A program made the translations under genes and the position numbers. The notes under the pieces are model-generated. The model saw only the letters and a program-made list of their open reading frames with translations. It searched no databases and had not been told where the DNA came from. 64,000 bases of DNA, from the NCBI GenBank assembly GCA_947576945.1, contig CANPTH010000001.1, forward strand, positions 1 through 64,000. The letters are read 5' to 3'. Below are positions 15,797-25,936 of this stretch, piece after piece (position 1 is the stretch's first letter; every line of letters begins with the position of its first letter). This stretch comes from an uncultured Lachnospiraceae bacterium (GTDB lineage: Bacteria; Bacillota; Clostridia; Lachnospirales; Lachnospiraceae).

Positions 15797-18145
15797 ATGG
15801 CAAAAAAGATAGAAGTAAGCTACAACCCGCAGCTGGGGTATCTGGCGACGGTTTTCAGACATGATTTTGATTTTCTGACGGGAGTCAGGCGTTATGAGGT
15901 GCGACGCTGCGGCGTGGATTTCGAAGTGGAGACCTACCACAGGAACAGGGCGGTGGTGACGATCGATCTTGTGGGGGCAAATGCGGTCAGATTCCAGATG
16001 TTTCCCTACGGGAATACGGACTGCTTCCGCAATGAGGTGTTTTCCTTTGCCGGGCAGGAGGAGGTGCAGGTCTCGGAGACGGAGGCGTTTATCAGCATTG
16101 GCTGCAGGCAGCTGGAGGTGCGGGTGAGAAAACACCCCTGGGAAGTCAGCTATTACTATGAAGGCCGGCTGGTTACCAAAGAGCAGGTCCGGGATTCCAA
16201 CGTGGACAATATGTGTAAGAACCTGCCAATCGGTTTTACATTGGATGAGAATAAGCGGGTGCAGAAGGTACATGAGACGATGTATCTGTATGCCGACGAG
16301 AGTTTCTATGGTTTCGGGGAGAAGTTCACGGATTTCAATAAAAGAGGGCAGACGGTCCACTGCTGGCAGACCGATGCGCTCAGTACCAATACGGAGCAGT
16401 CTTACAAGAATCATCCCTTCTTTCTGAGCAGCCGGGGATATGCCGTGTTGTTGAACAGCTTCACCAGGTCGCGTTTTGACATGGGGACGGTCTCCGGCGT
16501 GGCCTACAACATGGAAGTGGAGGACAGGTATCTGGACTATACGCTTCTGTTCGGTAAGGATCCCAAAGCATTGCTGAAGGATTACACCGCTATGACCGGG
16601 GAGGTGCCGATGATCCCCAAGTGGGCGTTCGGGCTTTGGATGTCTAAATGTTCCTATCAGACACAGGAAGAAATCTACGAGGTGGTGCGTAAGGCTGAGG
16701 AGCATAAGATCAAGATCGACGTGATTCATATTGACGGCTGGCAGAGAAAGCCTGATGCCGGCGCCTGGGAGTGGGATCTGGAGCGGTTCCCTGATCCCGC
16801 CGGCATGATCCGTTATCTGAAAGAGCATCATATTCATCTTAGTCTCTGGATCTATCCTTACATTGACGAGCATTCGGCGTTTTTCGAGCTGGCCCGGGAA
16901 AAGGGGTATCTGGTAAAAGACGGTGAGGGGCAGCCGGTGAGATTCTATGCAACGGCCATGAGCGAGTCCAAAGTGGGCTGCTTTGATTTCACCAACCCGG
17001 CCTTTCTGGCGTGGTACCGGGAACGGGTGAAGGCCGTGGTGGAACTGGGCGTGGGTGTCATCAAGACAGACTTTTCGGAGGCGGTTCCGGCGTATGCGGT
17101 CTATTATGATGGTTCCAACGGGGTGCAGGGCCATAACAAACTCACTTTTTTGTATGCAAAGACAATCTACGATATCATGAAGGAGGTCAAAGCAGAAAGC
17201 GGAGAGTGCCCGATGCTGTGGGGACGCAGCGGCTATGCCGGATCCCACACGATACCGGCGGCCTGGGCCGGAGATTCCTCCACTCATCTGAACAACCATG
17301 CCTCCATCTTAAGGGGCGGCTTGAGCATTGCCATGAGCGGGGTTCCGTTCTGGGGATTTGATATGGGCGGTTTCTACAATACCGACCACGACGGCTATGA
17401 GTGTCCGCCGGAGACGGAAGAGTATGTGCGGAGTTGTCAGTTCGGGCTGTTTGGCCCGTTAAGCAGATGCCATGGGAAGACGCCGCGGGAGCCGTGGAAC
17501 TTTGGCACGGAGGCGGAAACGGTTTTCAGGACGTGCAATGATATCAGACATCGTCTGCTGCCGTATCTGTACACCGCAGCCCATAAGGCGCATACGGATT
17601 CCGTGCCGATGCTGCGGCCGCTTTTGATGGAATATCCGGAGGATCGGAACTTAAGGCATATCGATCTGCAGTATTTCCTGGGCGACAGCCTGCTTGTGGC
17701 TCCGGTGTTCGATCAGGACGAATTTGCCATGTATCTGCCTAAAGGCCGCTGGATGGATTTCCATACCCATGCGGTGACAGAGGGCGGCAGATGGATCCGG
17801 CCGGAAATCTGTCAGGAGCATATTCCTGTCTATATCCGGGAGGATACGGTGATTCCGATGCTGGCCCGGGTGCCGGAGGACAGCGAGGCGCCTTACGGTG
17901 AGATGGAACTGGTGGTGCATCTTGTTTCAAAGATAGAAGAGAGGGTCTATGACGTTGAGCAGGAATATCATTTTAAGGCCGAATACACGGAAGACGGTAT
18001 GGTTGTGATCGATACGGACCTTCCGGCGGGGCGGATCCTGCTGTGTATGGTGCTCAGACCGGCGGCAGTGAGTGTCAACGGCAGAGCGGCATCAATAGAG
18101 GAGGGCAGCGCCGTATATATGGTCATGTGTAAAGAAGAGATGTGA
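15797..18145 (+). CDS. Glycoside hydrolase family 31 (alpha-xylosidase/alpha-glucosidase)
   Basis: The 782-residue protein has the GH31 layout: an N-terminal beta-sandwich, the galactose-mutarotase-like fold, a catalytic barrel and C-terminal sheet domains. The nucleophile lies in GVIKTDFSEAVP and the acid/base in AWAGDSSTHL; IHIDGWQ is the conserved substrate-binding segment. The DFSEAVPAYAVYYDGSNG stretch resembles YicI-type alpha-xylosidases more than maltases, but substrate cannot be fixed by eye. There is no signal peptide, so it acts in the cytoplasm on imported oligosaccharides. GGAGGAGG before ATG 15797 decides the start. No sugar transporter is adjacent. Confidence 0.9.
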   Translation: MAKKIEVSYNPQLGYLATVFRHDFDFLTGVRRYEVRRCGVDFEVETYHRNRAVVTIDLVGANAVRFQMFPYGNTDCFRNEVFSFAGQEEVQVSETEAFISIGCRQLEVRVRKHPWEVSYYYEGRLVTKEQVRDSNVDNMCKNLPIGFTLDENKRVQKVHETMYLYADESFYGFGEKFTDFNKRGQTVHCWQTDALSTNTEQSYKNHPFFLSSRGYAVLLNSFTRSRFDMGTVSGVAYNMEVEDRYLDYTLLFGKDPKALLKDYTAMTGEVPMIPKWAFGLWMSKCSYQTQEEIYEVVRKAEEHKIKIDVIHIDGWQRKPDAGAWEWDLERFPDPAGMIRYLKEHHIHLSLWIYPYIDEHSAFFELAREKGYLVKDGEGQPVRFYATAMSESKVGCFDFTNPAFLAWYRERVKAVVELGVGVIKTDFSEAVPAYAVYYDGSNGVQGHNKLTFLYAKTIYDIMKEVKAESGECPMLWGRSGYAGSHTIPAAWAGDSSTHLNNHASILRGGLSIAMSGVPFWGFDMGGFYNTDHDGYECPPETEEYVRSCQFGLFGPLSRCHGKTPREPWNFGTEAETVFRTCNDIRHRLLPYLYTAAHKAHTDSVPMLRPLLMEYPEDRNLRHIDLQYFLGDSLLVAPVFDQDEFAMYLPKGRWMDFHTHAVTEGGRWIRPEICQEHIPVYIREDTVIPMLARVPEDSEAPYGEMELVVHLVSKIEERVYDVEQEYHFKAEYTEDGMVVIDTDLPAGRILLCMVLRPAAVSVNGRAASIEEGSAVYMVMCKEEM

Positions 18146-18194
18146 AAAGCAATATCCCATGTACAAAAAACCAGCAAAAAACAATAAAATCCGG

Positions 18195-18223
18195 TTGTAA
18201 TATGTCACTATCTCGGATATAAT
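18195..18223 (+). promoter_or_regulatory. Promoter of 6S RNA
   Basis: TTGTAA (18195-18200) and TATAAT (18218-18223) are separated by exactly 17 bases and precede the structured RNA candidate by about 7 bases. Confidence 0.65.
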
Positions 18224-18229
18224 AGAAAT

Positions 18230-18456
18230 AACCTGAAATGTGCGAGAAAGTCCTGTTATTTTGAACCTACAGATACTTTAAACGGGATTCTTATATTGCC
18301 ATATAGATGTCAGGCCTCCGGCTTTAGGCCTTATGCAGTGGAAGGCAGAAGTATGGTTGCGGTTACCCACCTAGCTTTGCTAGGAGTCAAAATACAGGAT
18401 TCGGCATTTTGGGCCATACAGAAGAAAAAGCAGTCGCATTATGCGGCTGCTTTTGA
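18230..18456 (+). ncRNA. ssrS: 6S RNA candidate
   Basis: The transcript would fold into one long rod. TCCTGTTATTTTGA (from about 18251) pairs with TCAAAATACAGGA (from about 18390), the outer arms near 18232-18248 and 18400-18412 pair with G-T pairs, and the tip is GGCCT/AGGCC. An unpaired central region contains a small CTAG/CTAG hairpin on the 3' side. A rod with a central bubble that mimics an open promoter is the hallmark of 6S RNA, which binds the housekeeping RNA polymerase. Its own promoter lies upstream, and a terminator (AAAAGCAG...CTGCTTTT, 18426-18454) ends it. Mature length would be about 190. It is recognised by structure and by memory of clostridial 6S sequences, not by a search. 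Confidence 0.65.
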
Positions 18457-18548
18457 CATGGGCGGCAGGTTTGAAAATAACTCTGAGCAAAGAGATCAGG
18501 AAAAGGAAGGGATGAAAGATCGGAACGGGAATAAAATATGATGTAAAG

Positions 18549-20951
18549 ATGATCGTTAAACTGGCATTTATCTTTTTGGGACTTCTTTTTTTAGTATGTG
18601 TCTGGCTGGGCAGAAGAGAGCGGGTAAGGGAACCTTTGAAAGGGGAGAAAATCACAGTGGAGGATGTGGAGATTCTGCTGCGGGCATTAAATCTTCCGCT
18701 TGAAGAATTCCCCTTTTTTGATAACAGTGCAGACATGACAGGGAAGAAAGAAACGGTTAAGCATATAGAATTAACGCAGCAGGTGGAACGGGAAGCTGTA
18801 GAAGATGAGGAAGCTCAGTCAGAGTATCTGACTTATGGACAGTACATAGAAATACGGGAACGGATCAACGGTGCACAGATGAATCTGCCCGATTATGAAA
18901 GTAAATATGAAGAAGAGCAGGAGATGCTGAAGGAAGACTGGTATGCTGCATATCGCCTGATGCTGGCATATCTGGATACGGAATCTTCTATATGGGAGAC
19001 AACGGTATTTGTGTTGAAACTGGACACCGAAACAGAGCAGGCTTATACAGAAAGCGGCGGTATGGAGAGTCCTTATCGGTATCATTCATCTGCGTTTGAA
19101 CAGAATGTTTTGCAGCAGATCAAGGCTTATGTGAAAGGAAGTGAGCTGCTGACAGTGTGCGAAGTCCTGCCACAGGATCACGAACTCAATAACGTATGGA
19201 TAATGGAATCTACGGATGGGTTATTGGAATGCTTTTATCATCAGATTCAATTTCGGGCAAAGACAGAGAACCCGGTAGAAAGAGAGCGCGTGGCAGATCT
19301 GACGTTTCGTAACGGAGAGCTGGTCGCTGTGAGAGAGAAAAATGAGAAAATACACGGAAAGCTGCTGCGGATAACGCAGGAGGAAGTTGAGATAGAAGGC
19401 TGTGGAGTATACCCGGTCGAGGATAATCTGGAAGTATATAAACTATATGGAAGCCTGATGACAATGACAAGGGCAGATTTGCGGATCGGCTATGCGGATA
19501 CGGATTTCGTATTGCATAAAGGTAAGATATGCGCCTGCCTGATTTCGGAGGAGGAGGCCGCAGATAGGATAAGGGTTCTTCTGAAAAATACAGCAAAGAT
19601 GAGCAATTACCATGCAGAAGCAGAGCTGGTGGTGGATGGGGAAACGATACAGGTAAGAGCGGAGGATATGGAGGTCGGAGAGCGCAGAATATATCAGTGC
19701 GCTGCTTTGACAGATAAGGTGATATTGCATGTGGAAGGGCGTGAGGAGGAAGATCAGGCGTATCGCGGATCGATAGAGTGTTATCGGATGGCAGACGGGA
19801 TGGCGCTGATCAATGAGCTTCCACTGGAGGAATATTTATATGCGGTGGTGCCGAGTGAGATGCCTGCACTGTATCCGTTGGAGGCGTTGAAAGCGCAGGC
19901 GGTCTGTGCCAGAACCTATGCTTACCGGAATATCATGCACGCAGGTCTGCCGGAGATAGGGGCGCATGTGGACGATACCACAAGTTATCAGGTTTATCAT
20001 AACGTCAGCGAGAATGCATCAAGTACTACGGCAGTTAAGGAAACAAACGGTATCCTGCTGACCTGGCAGGGGGAGCCGGCACAGAACTATTACTATTCTA
20101 CGTCCTGCGGCGTCGGTACGAATGCGGCAATCTGGAAATCGGAAACGGCTGCAGATATTCCGTATCTGCAGGCTCTGCGGTTAAAGCAGCCGGGGGATGT
20201 AGAAGGAAATGGAGGGGAGCAGGAACGAGATGCAGATAAAGAAGCAGCAAAGCAGGATGAAATGATCACAGCGACAGCAGACGCGGAAATGTCAGGAACA
20301 ACGTCAAAAGCAACAGAAAAGACAGTGCAGACGCCGGATGATTTGAAAGACGAAGATGCTTTCTATCAGTTTATCACTTCAAAGAGTGAAACGGATCTGG
20401 AGAAAGATGAGCCATGGTACCGATGGAGTTATCAGGTAGAACAGCTGGATGTAAAAGCCATGGCGGCCCGGATACAGTCGTGCTGTGCATCCAGCCCGCA
20501 ATCAGTATTGACGAAGATGGAGGGCGATTATTATGTATCTCAGCCGGTGGAAGAATTTGAAGAGATTAAAAGTCTTTCCATTGCACAACGGGGCGCCGGA
20601 GGTGTGGCGGAAGAACTGTTGGTTGAGACGGATACGGGAAGCTATAAGATTATTTCCGAATATTATATCCGCAGTGTTCTGTGTGACGGGGTAAGCAAAG
20701 CAGTAAAGCAGGATGACAGCACAACAGTGCCGAGGACCTTGCTGCCAAGCGGTTTTTTTGTGTTGGAAACTGGCAAAGAAGAAGGAAATGTGATAGGATA
20801 TACGTTGACCGGCGGCGGCTATGGACATGGCGTGGGGATGTCACAGAATGGCGCCAGGGCGCTGGGGGAAGAAGGAGCGTCCTATCGTATGATCCTGGAA
20901 TATTTTTTTCAGGGCTGTGAGCTTGATGAAGCAGGGCAGAACAGCGCGTGA
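18549..20951 (+). CDS. SpoIID/LytB-domain protein, unusually large
   Basis: The 800-residue protein starts with one transmembrane helix (about 4-20), followed by some 400 residues of unassigned acidic sequence. The SpoIID/LytB core then begins with LPLEEYLYAVVPSEMPALYP, holding the catalytic Glu of the lytic-transglycosylase active site. The core continues through QAVCARTYAYRN and SCGVGTNAAIW and ends in GGGYGHGVGMSQNGARA. A charged insertion of about 150 residues splits the domain. Normal SpoIID is 330 to 380 residues, so this is more than twice as long. A role in peptidoglycan remodelling at sporulation or in the cell wall is inferred from the domain. The ribosome binding site is weak, and a 9-codon frame lies just upstream. 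Confidence 0.85.
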   Translation: MIVKLAFIFLGLLFLVCVWLGRRERVREPLKGEKITVEDVEILLRALNLPLEEFPFFDNSADMTGKKETVKHIELTQQVEREAVEDEEAQSEYLTYGQYIEIRERINGAQMNLPDYESKYEEEQEMLKEDWYAAYRLMLAYLDTESSIWETTVFVLKLDTETEQAYTESGGMESPYRYHSSAFEQNVLQQIKAYVKGSELLTVCEVLPQDHELNNVWIMESTDGLLECFYHQIQFRAKTENPVERERVADLTFRNGELVAVREKNEKIHGKLLRITQEEVEIEGCGVYPVEDNLEVYKLYGSLMTMTRADLRIGYADTDFVLHKGKICACLISEEEAADRIRVLLKNTAKMSNYHAEAELVVDGETIQVRAEDMEVGERRIYQCAALTDKVILHVEGREEEDQAYRGSIECYRMADGMALINELPLEEYLYAVVPSEMPALYPLEALKAQAVCARTYAYRNIMHAGLPEIGAHVDDTTSYQVYHNVSENASSTTAVKETNGILLTWQGEPAQNYYYSTSCGVGTNAAIWKSETAADIPYLQALRLKQPGDVEGNGGEQERDADKEAAKQDEMITATADAEMSGTTSKATEKTVQTPDDLKDEDAFYQFITSKSETDLEKDEPWYRWSYQVEQLDVKAMAARIQSCCASSPQSVLTKMEGDYYVSQPVEEFEEIKSLSIAQRGAGGVAEELLVETDTGSYKIISEYYIRSVLCDGVSKAVKQDDSTTVPRTLLPSGFFVLETGKEEGNVIGYTLTGGGYGHGVGMSQNGARALGEEGASYRMILEYFFQGCELDEAGQNSA

Positions 20952-20995
20952 GAGAATCGTGCAGGATGCCGGTAAATAATGATTAAAGGTGAGCT

Positions 20996-21853
20996 ATGAA
21001 GACTGTTTACAGGCTGTATTATATAATGCGTGATTTTAACTGGCAGATGACGAGGAAGAACATCAGTGCGTTTGCGTCCAGCACATCATTCTTTCTCTTC
21101 CTGTCTATGATACCATTGCTGATGGCATTATGTGCTATTCTGCCATATACGAGATTGACAGAGGAGAATCTGCTCACTGCCATCACGAAATTTACGCCGG
21201 ATGCCATGAATGGTCTGGTGGTCAGCGTGGTATCCGATGTGTATGCAAGATCGGCAGGGACGATCACGATCTTTGCAATCGTTACCATCTGGTCGGCATC
21301 CAAAGCGATGCTGGCGCTGATCCGGGGCTTAAATGCGGTGAACGATTTTGAAGAAAGACGGAACTATTTTGTACTGCGGTTTATTGCCTGTATCTACACA
21401 GTGATCATCCTGGCAGCAACGATCCTGGCATTATTCGTGATGGTATTCGGCAATGTGATTGTGGATCTGCTGCTGGCAGATATTCCGCCGTTACATATCG
21501 TGGTACAGTTAGTCATGCGGTTCAGGTTTCTGTTCTCCTGGGCGGTGCTGACATTTGTATTTGCCCTGATCTATGCTTATGTGCCCAGCAATAAGCTGCG
21601 GTTTAAAGGGCAGATTCCGGGAGCGGCGTTTTCGGCGGTCATGTGGGGCGCTGCATCGTATGCTTTTTCCGTATATGTGGATCATTTTAACGGCTTTGGA
21701 ACTTACGGCGGCCTGACGACCGTGGTGATCATGATGCTGTGGTTTTATCTGCTGATGTATATTTTGATGATCGGCGCCCATGTTAACCGGTATTTCGGAC
21801 CGGTGTATAAATTTCTGTTTGGATGGCTTGACAAGTCGGCAAAAAGTCACTAG
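20996..21853 (+). CDS. YihY/BrkB-family inner membrane protein
   Basis: The 285-residue protein has six transmembrane segments and the family stretches SASTSFFLFLSMIPL, near residue 30, and FNGFGTYGGLTTVVIMMLWFYLLM, near 225-250. The family was once called ribonuclease BN in error; its present role is unclear, with transport suggested. AAAGGTGAG precedes the ATG. The promoter for the downstream pheS leader lies inside its last codons. Confidence 0.88.
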   Translation: MKTVYRLYYIMRDFNWQMTRKNISAFASSTSFFLFLSMIPLLMALCAILPYTRLTEENLLTAITKFTPDAMNGLVVSVVSDVYARSAGTITIFAIVTIWSASKAMLALIRGLNAVNDFEERRNYFVLRFIACIYTVIILAATILALFVMVFGNVIVDLLLADIPPLHIVVQLVMRFRFLFSWAVLTFVFALIYAYVPSNKLRFKGQIPGAAFSAVMWGAASYAFSVYVDHFNGFGTYGGLTTVVIMMLWFYLLMYILMIGAHVNRYFGPVYKFLFGWLDKSAKSH

Positions 21854-21856
21854 AAT
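21828..21856 (+). promoter_or_regulatory. Promoter of the pheST T-box leader
   Basis: TTGACA (21828-21833) and TAGAAT (21851-21856) are 17 bases apart and lie across the 3' end of the YihY gene. Confidence 0.65.
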
Positions 21857-21862
21857 GTAAGG

Positions 21863-22155
21863 AAAGACTGTGAAGGTGTCAGTAGAAGATTGTTTTCCGA
21901 CAGAGAGAGGGAGCCGTCGGCTGGAAGTTCCCTTCGGTTCAGACAGTATTTTGAATTTCCCACCGGAGTCGTTCGGATGAACCGATATACCAGTAGTCCG
22001 GGCCGTCAGGACACGTTACGTCAAATGAGGTGTCTGTCTGCAGACAATGGCAATGCTTTCAGTTAAGCATCCATGGTGCACGACAGGAAGCTGGGTGGTA
22101 CCGCGGAGATAATTCGTCCCATGTGCAGGTAAGTAAGGCACGTGGGATTTTTTAT
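21863..22155 (+). ncRNA. T-box riboswitch (Phe)
   Basis: The leader upstream of pheS carries the T-box sequence TGGGTGGTACCGCGG (22092-22106). An intrinsic terminator follows it (TCCCATGTGC...GCACGTGGGA with six T, 22117-22153). In stem I, GAATTTCCCACC places a UUC codon at 21957-21959 in the specifier position, matching phenylalanine and the gene controlled. Uncharged tRNA-Phe would stabilise the antiterminator and allow pheST transcription. Confidence 0.93.
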
Positions 22156-22233
22156 GGTATAACAAATGCCTGCTTGTAAAAATTTTTCCATATTCTATAA
22201 AATGAATACAATTTATTTGGGCAAAGGAGAATA

Positions 22234-23256
22234 ATGATGAGAGAGAAGTTGGAGCAGATCAAGGCGGAAGCGCTGCGGCAGATCGAAGCCAGCGACGCGT
22301 TGGAGAAGCTGAATGAAGTAAGAGTCAATTTCCTGGGTAAGAAGGGGGAATTGACGGCTGTGCTGAAAGGTATGAAGGATGTGCTGCCGGAGGAGCGTCC
22401 CAAGGTGGGGCAGCTTGTCAATGAGACGAGAGCAGAGATTGAGAAGATTTTGGAAGAATCGATCAGGAAGATGGAGCAGGCAGTCAGAGAGGCGAAGATG
22501 AAGACGGAAGTTATCGACGTTACGCTGCCGGCCAGAAAGAATAACGTTGGACACAGACATCCGAGCACCATTGCATTGGAAGAGGTGGAGAGAATCTTCA
22601 TTGGTATGGGGTACGAAGTGGTCGAAGGTCCGGAAGTGGAGAAAGACTACTATAATTTTGAAGCATTGAATATTCCGGCGGATCATCCGGCGAAGGATGA
22701 ACAGGATACGTTCTATATCACGGGAGATATTCTGCTGAGAACGCAGACATCTTCGACACAGGTACACGAAATGGAGAAAGGGCAGCTCCCCATCCGGATG
22801 ATCGCACCAGGCCGTGTGTTCCGCTCCGATGAGGTGGATGCGACACATTCCCCTTCCTTCCATCAGATTGAAGGTCTGGTGATCGATAAGAATATTACGC
22901 TGGCGGATTTAAAAGGCACGCTGGCAGAATTTGCCAGGGAGTTATTCGGGGAGAGTACCAAAGTCAAGTTCAGACCGCATCATTTCCCGTTCACGGAACC
23001 CAGTGCAGAGATGGATGTCACCTGCTTTAAATGCGGTGGTAAAGGCTGTCGTTTCTGTAAAGGGGAGGGATGGATCGAAATCTTAGGCTGTGGTATGGTG
23101 CATCCGCACGTTCTTGAGATGAGCGGTATCGATCCGGAGAAATATTCAGGGTTTGCTTTTGGTGTGGGATTGGAACGTATTGCCCTGTTAAAATATGAGA
23201 TAGATGACATGAGGCTGTTATATGAGAATGATATCCGTTTCCTGAAGCAGTTCTGA
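22234..23256 (+). CDS. pheS: Phenylalanyl-tRNA synthetase alpha subunit
   Basis: The 340-residue protein has an N-terminal helical coiled-coil domain (1-95) for tRNA contact and a class II catalytic domain. The catalytic part includes HRHPST, the motif 2 region [21 protein letters not shown] and motif 3 [14 protein letters not shown]. It forms an alpha2-beta2 enzyme with PheT that charges tRNA-Phe. AAAGGAGA precedes tandem ATG codons at 22234 and 22237. It is controlled by the T-box leader. Confidence 0.97.
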   Translation: MMREKLEQIKAEALRQIEASDALEKLNEVRVNFLGKKGELTAVLKGMKDVLPEERPKVGQLVNETRAEIEKILEESIRKMEQAVREAKMKTEVIDVTLPARKNNVGHRHPSTIALEEVERIFIGMGYEVVEGPEVEKDYYNFEALNIPADHPAKDEQDTFYITGDILLRTQTSSTQVHEMEKGQLPIRMIAPGRVFRSDEVDATHSPSFHQIEGLVIDKNITLADLKGTLAEFARELFGESTKVKFRPHHFPFTEPSAEMDVTCFKCGGKGCRFCKGEGWIEILGCGMVHPHVLEMSGIDPEKYSGFAFGVGLERIALLKYEIDDMRLLYENDIRFLKQF

Positions 23257-23433
23257 GGTATCATCAGTACAAATCCGGATTCCGGGGGAAATGACAGACG
23301 ATAAAGGGGAATCTTTACTGTATACAACGGGATTACTCCGGAATTTGTCTTGGGAGAAGCGGTATGTCCGGAATAAAGTCATGTGAGAGAAAATGAAAAA
23401 CAGGGCGTTGAGCGCTCTGGAATGGAGGATAAG

Positions 23434-25854
23434 ATGAATACAGCATTATCGTGGATCAAGGCATATGTGCCCGATCTGGACTGTACAGATCAGGAATACA
23501 TGGATGCTATGACATTATCGGGAACGAAAGTGGAAGGATACAGCAGAAGAGATCACAATCTGGAGAAGATAGTGGTCGGTCAGATCGAGAAGATCGAGAG
23601 ACATCCGGATGCGGATAAGCTGATCGTGTGCCAGGTGAATATCGGTACCGAGGTGATCCAGATTGTGACCGGTGCGCCGAATGTAAAAGAAGGGGATAAG
23701 ATACCGGTGGTATTGGATGGCGGTAAAGTTGCAGGCGGTCATGACGGCGGTCCGCTGCCGGAAGAAGGCATCTCGATTAAGGCCGGTAAACTGCGGGGGA
23801 TACCGTCTGAAGGCATGATGTGTTCTATAGAAGAGCTGGGATCCGATAGAAATATGTATCCGGAAGCTCCGGAATATGGTATATATATTTTCAAGGATCA
23901 TGTGAAGGTCGGTTCCGATGCCATAGAGGCGCTGGGACTCCATGATACCGTATTTGAATATGAGGTGACTTCCAACAGAGTAGACTGTTACAGCGTGATC
24001 GGTATAGCGAGAGAGGCGGCGGCAACATTTCGGAAACCGTTCTATCCTCCCGAGGTAATCGTGACAGGGAATGGCGGCAACGTAGAAGACTATATTTCTG
24101 TTGATGTGGAAGATCCGGAACTCTGTCCTCGCTATTGTGCGAGAGTGTGCACCAACATTCAGATCGGACCCTCCCCGGAATGGATGCAGAGACGTCTTGC
24201 GGCCAGCGGCATCCGTCCCATCAACAATCTGGTAGACATTACCAATTACGTGATGGAGGAATATGGCCAGCCCATGCACGCTTATGATCTGGAGACGATT
24301 GCAGGGCATAAGATCATTGTCCGCCGGGCGAAGGACGGCGATGTATTCCGTACATTGGACGGACAGGAGAGAAATCTGGATGCCGATGTGCTGATGATCT
24401 GTGATGCGGAGAAAGAAGTCGGCATTGCCGGTATCATGGGTGGTGAGAATTCGATGATCACCGATGATGTTAAGACAGTTCTGTTTGAGGCGGCATGCTT
24501 CAACGGGGCAAACATCCGTAAATCAGCGAAGCGGGTGGGGCTTAGAACTGACGCATCGGGCAAGTTTGAGAAAGGACTTGATCCGCATAATGCGGAGGCG
24601 GCGATCAACAGGGCGTGTCAGCTGATCGAGGAGCTGGGCTGTGGTGAAGTAGTGAACGGTATGGTAGACGTCTGCGGTGAACTCACACCGGAAGTCGAGC
24701 TTAAGTTTGAACCGGACAGATATAACAGACTGCTTGGTACGGATGTATCAAAAGAAGAAATGCTGGAAATATTTAAGAGGATAGAAGTAAGGCATGATGC
24801 GGAGACGGAGAAACTGATTATACCGACCTTCCGGCAGGATCTTCTGCGGCAGTGTGATATTGCGGAGGAAGTGGCGCGCTTCTATGGCTATGATAAGATA
24901 CCGTCTACCTTGCCGAATGGAGAAGCTACAACCGGTAAACTGCCCTTTAAACTGCGCATTGAACAGAAAGCAAGGGATATTGCAGAATACTGCGGTTTTT
25001 CCCAGGGAATGTGTTATTCTTTTGAAAGTCCGAAAGTATTTGACAAGCTGTTGCTCAGTGCAGACGATCCGGCGCGTCAGGCGATCAGTATTTCAAATCC
25101 GCTGGGAGAAGATTTCTCTATCATGCGGACCGTTTCCTTGAACGGTATGTTGATAAGCCTTGCGACCAATTATAACAGAAGAAATAAGGATGTCAGATTA
25201 TACGAGCTGGGAAATATCTATATTCCGAAGGCGCTGCCGTTGACAGAACTTCCTGACGAACGGATGCAGTTTACACTTGGTATGTATGGTGAAGGCGATT
25301 TCTTTACCATGAAGGGGGTCATTGAAGAGTTCTTTGAAAGTATCGGCCTTTGCAAAAAGATCACCTATGATCCGAATGCCGGCAGGAACTTCCTGCATCC
25401 GGGCAGACAGGCGAATGTGATCTATGAAGGATGCATTCTCGGTTATCTGGGAGAAGTGCACCCGGAGGTCTGTGATAATTATGATATGAAGACAAAAGCC
25501 TATGTGGCGGTGCTGGATATGCCAAAAATCATACCATATGCAACCTTTGATCGTAAATATGAGGGAATTGCAAAATATCCGGCTGTTATGAGAGATATCA
25601 GTATGGTTGTTCCCAAGGAAATCATGGTCGGTCAGATTGAGGCTGTCATTGCCCAGCGCGGCGGCAGGATTCTGGAGGATTATCAACTGTTTGATATTTA
25701 CGAAGGGGATCAGATCAAAGCCGGCTATAAGTCTGTAGCGTATTCTATCACGTTCCGCGCTAAGGACAGAACGCTGGAAGAGAGTGATATAACGGCAGCA
25801 ATGAAAAAGATACTCAACGGACTGGAAGGCATGGGAATTGAGCTGAGAAGTTAG
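23434..25854 (+). CDS. pheT: Phenylalanyl-tRNA synthetase beta subunit
   Basis: The 806-residue protein has the usual order: N-terminal tRNA-binding OB domain (about 40-150), B3/B4 editing domain (SNRVDCYSVIGIAREAAATF at its start), B5 domain, class II-like core and C-terminal anticodon-binding fold. GGAGGAT five bases before ATG 23434 fixes the start; a GTG at 23383 would add 17 residues. It follows pheS after about 180 bases, longer than usual. The sequence before the ATG (TCTGGAATGGAGGA) resembles the 3' end of the hairpin repeats near 38 and 39.9 kb. Confidence 0.96.
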   Translation: MNTALSWIKAYVPDLDCTDQEYMDAMTLSGTKVEGYSRRDHNLEKIVVGQIEKIERHPDADKLIVCQVNIGTEVIQIVTGAPNVKEGDKIPVVLDGGKVAGGHDGGPLPEEGISIKAGKLRGIPSEGMMCSIEELGSDRNMYPEAPEYGIYIFKDHVKVGSDAIEALGLHDTVFEYEVTSNRVDCYSVIGIAREAAATFRKPFYPPEVIVTGNGGNVEDYISVDVEDPELCPRYCARVCTNIQIGPSPEWMQRRLAASGIRPINNLVDITNYVMEEYGQPMHAYDLETIAGHKIIVRRAKDGDVFRTLDGQERNLDADVLMICDAEKEVGIAGIMGGENSMITDDVKTVLFEAACFNGANIRKSAKRVGLRTDASGKFEKGLDPHNAEAAINRACQLIEELGCGEVVNGMVDVCGELTPEVELKFEPDRYNRLLGTDVSKEEMLEIFKRIEVRHDAETEKLIIPTFRQDLLRQCDIAEEVARFYGYDKIPSTLPNGEATTGKLPFKLRIEQKARDIAEYCGFSQGMCYSFESPKVFDKLLLSADDPARQAISISNPLGEDFSIMRTVSLNGMLISLATNYNRRNKDVRLYELGNIYIPKALPLTELPDERMQFTLGMYGEGDFFTMKGVIEEFFESIGLCKKITYDPNAGRNFLHPGRQANVIYEGCILGYLGEVHPEVCDNYDMKTKAYVAVLDMPKIIPYATFDRKYEGIAKYPAVMRDISMVVPKEIMVGQIEAVIAQRGGRILEDYQLFDIYEGDQIKAGYKSVAYSITFRAKDRTLEESDITAAMKKILNGLEGMGIELRS

Positions 25855-25936
25855 AAGATGGAAGGTCTGTGATTGCCGGCACAACAGGTATGGCTGTGAA
25901 ATTACAGGAAACAGACTGCGCAGAATGCGGGAAAGA

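Noticed and set aside
15722-17299. A 525-codon minus-strand frame
   Set aside because: It lies wholly antisense to the GH31 gene, is rich in His/Arg/Leu as expected from reversed codon bias, and has no family motif.
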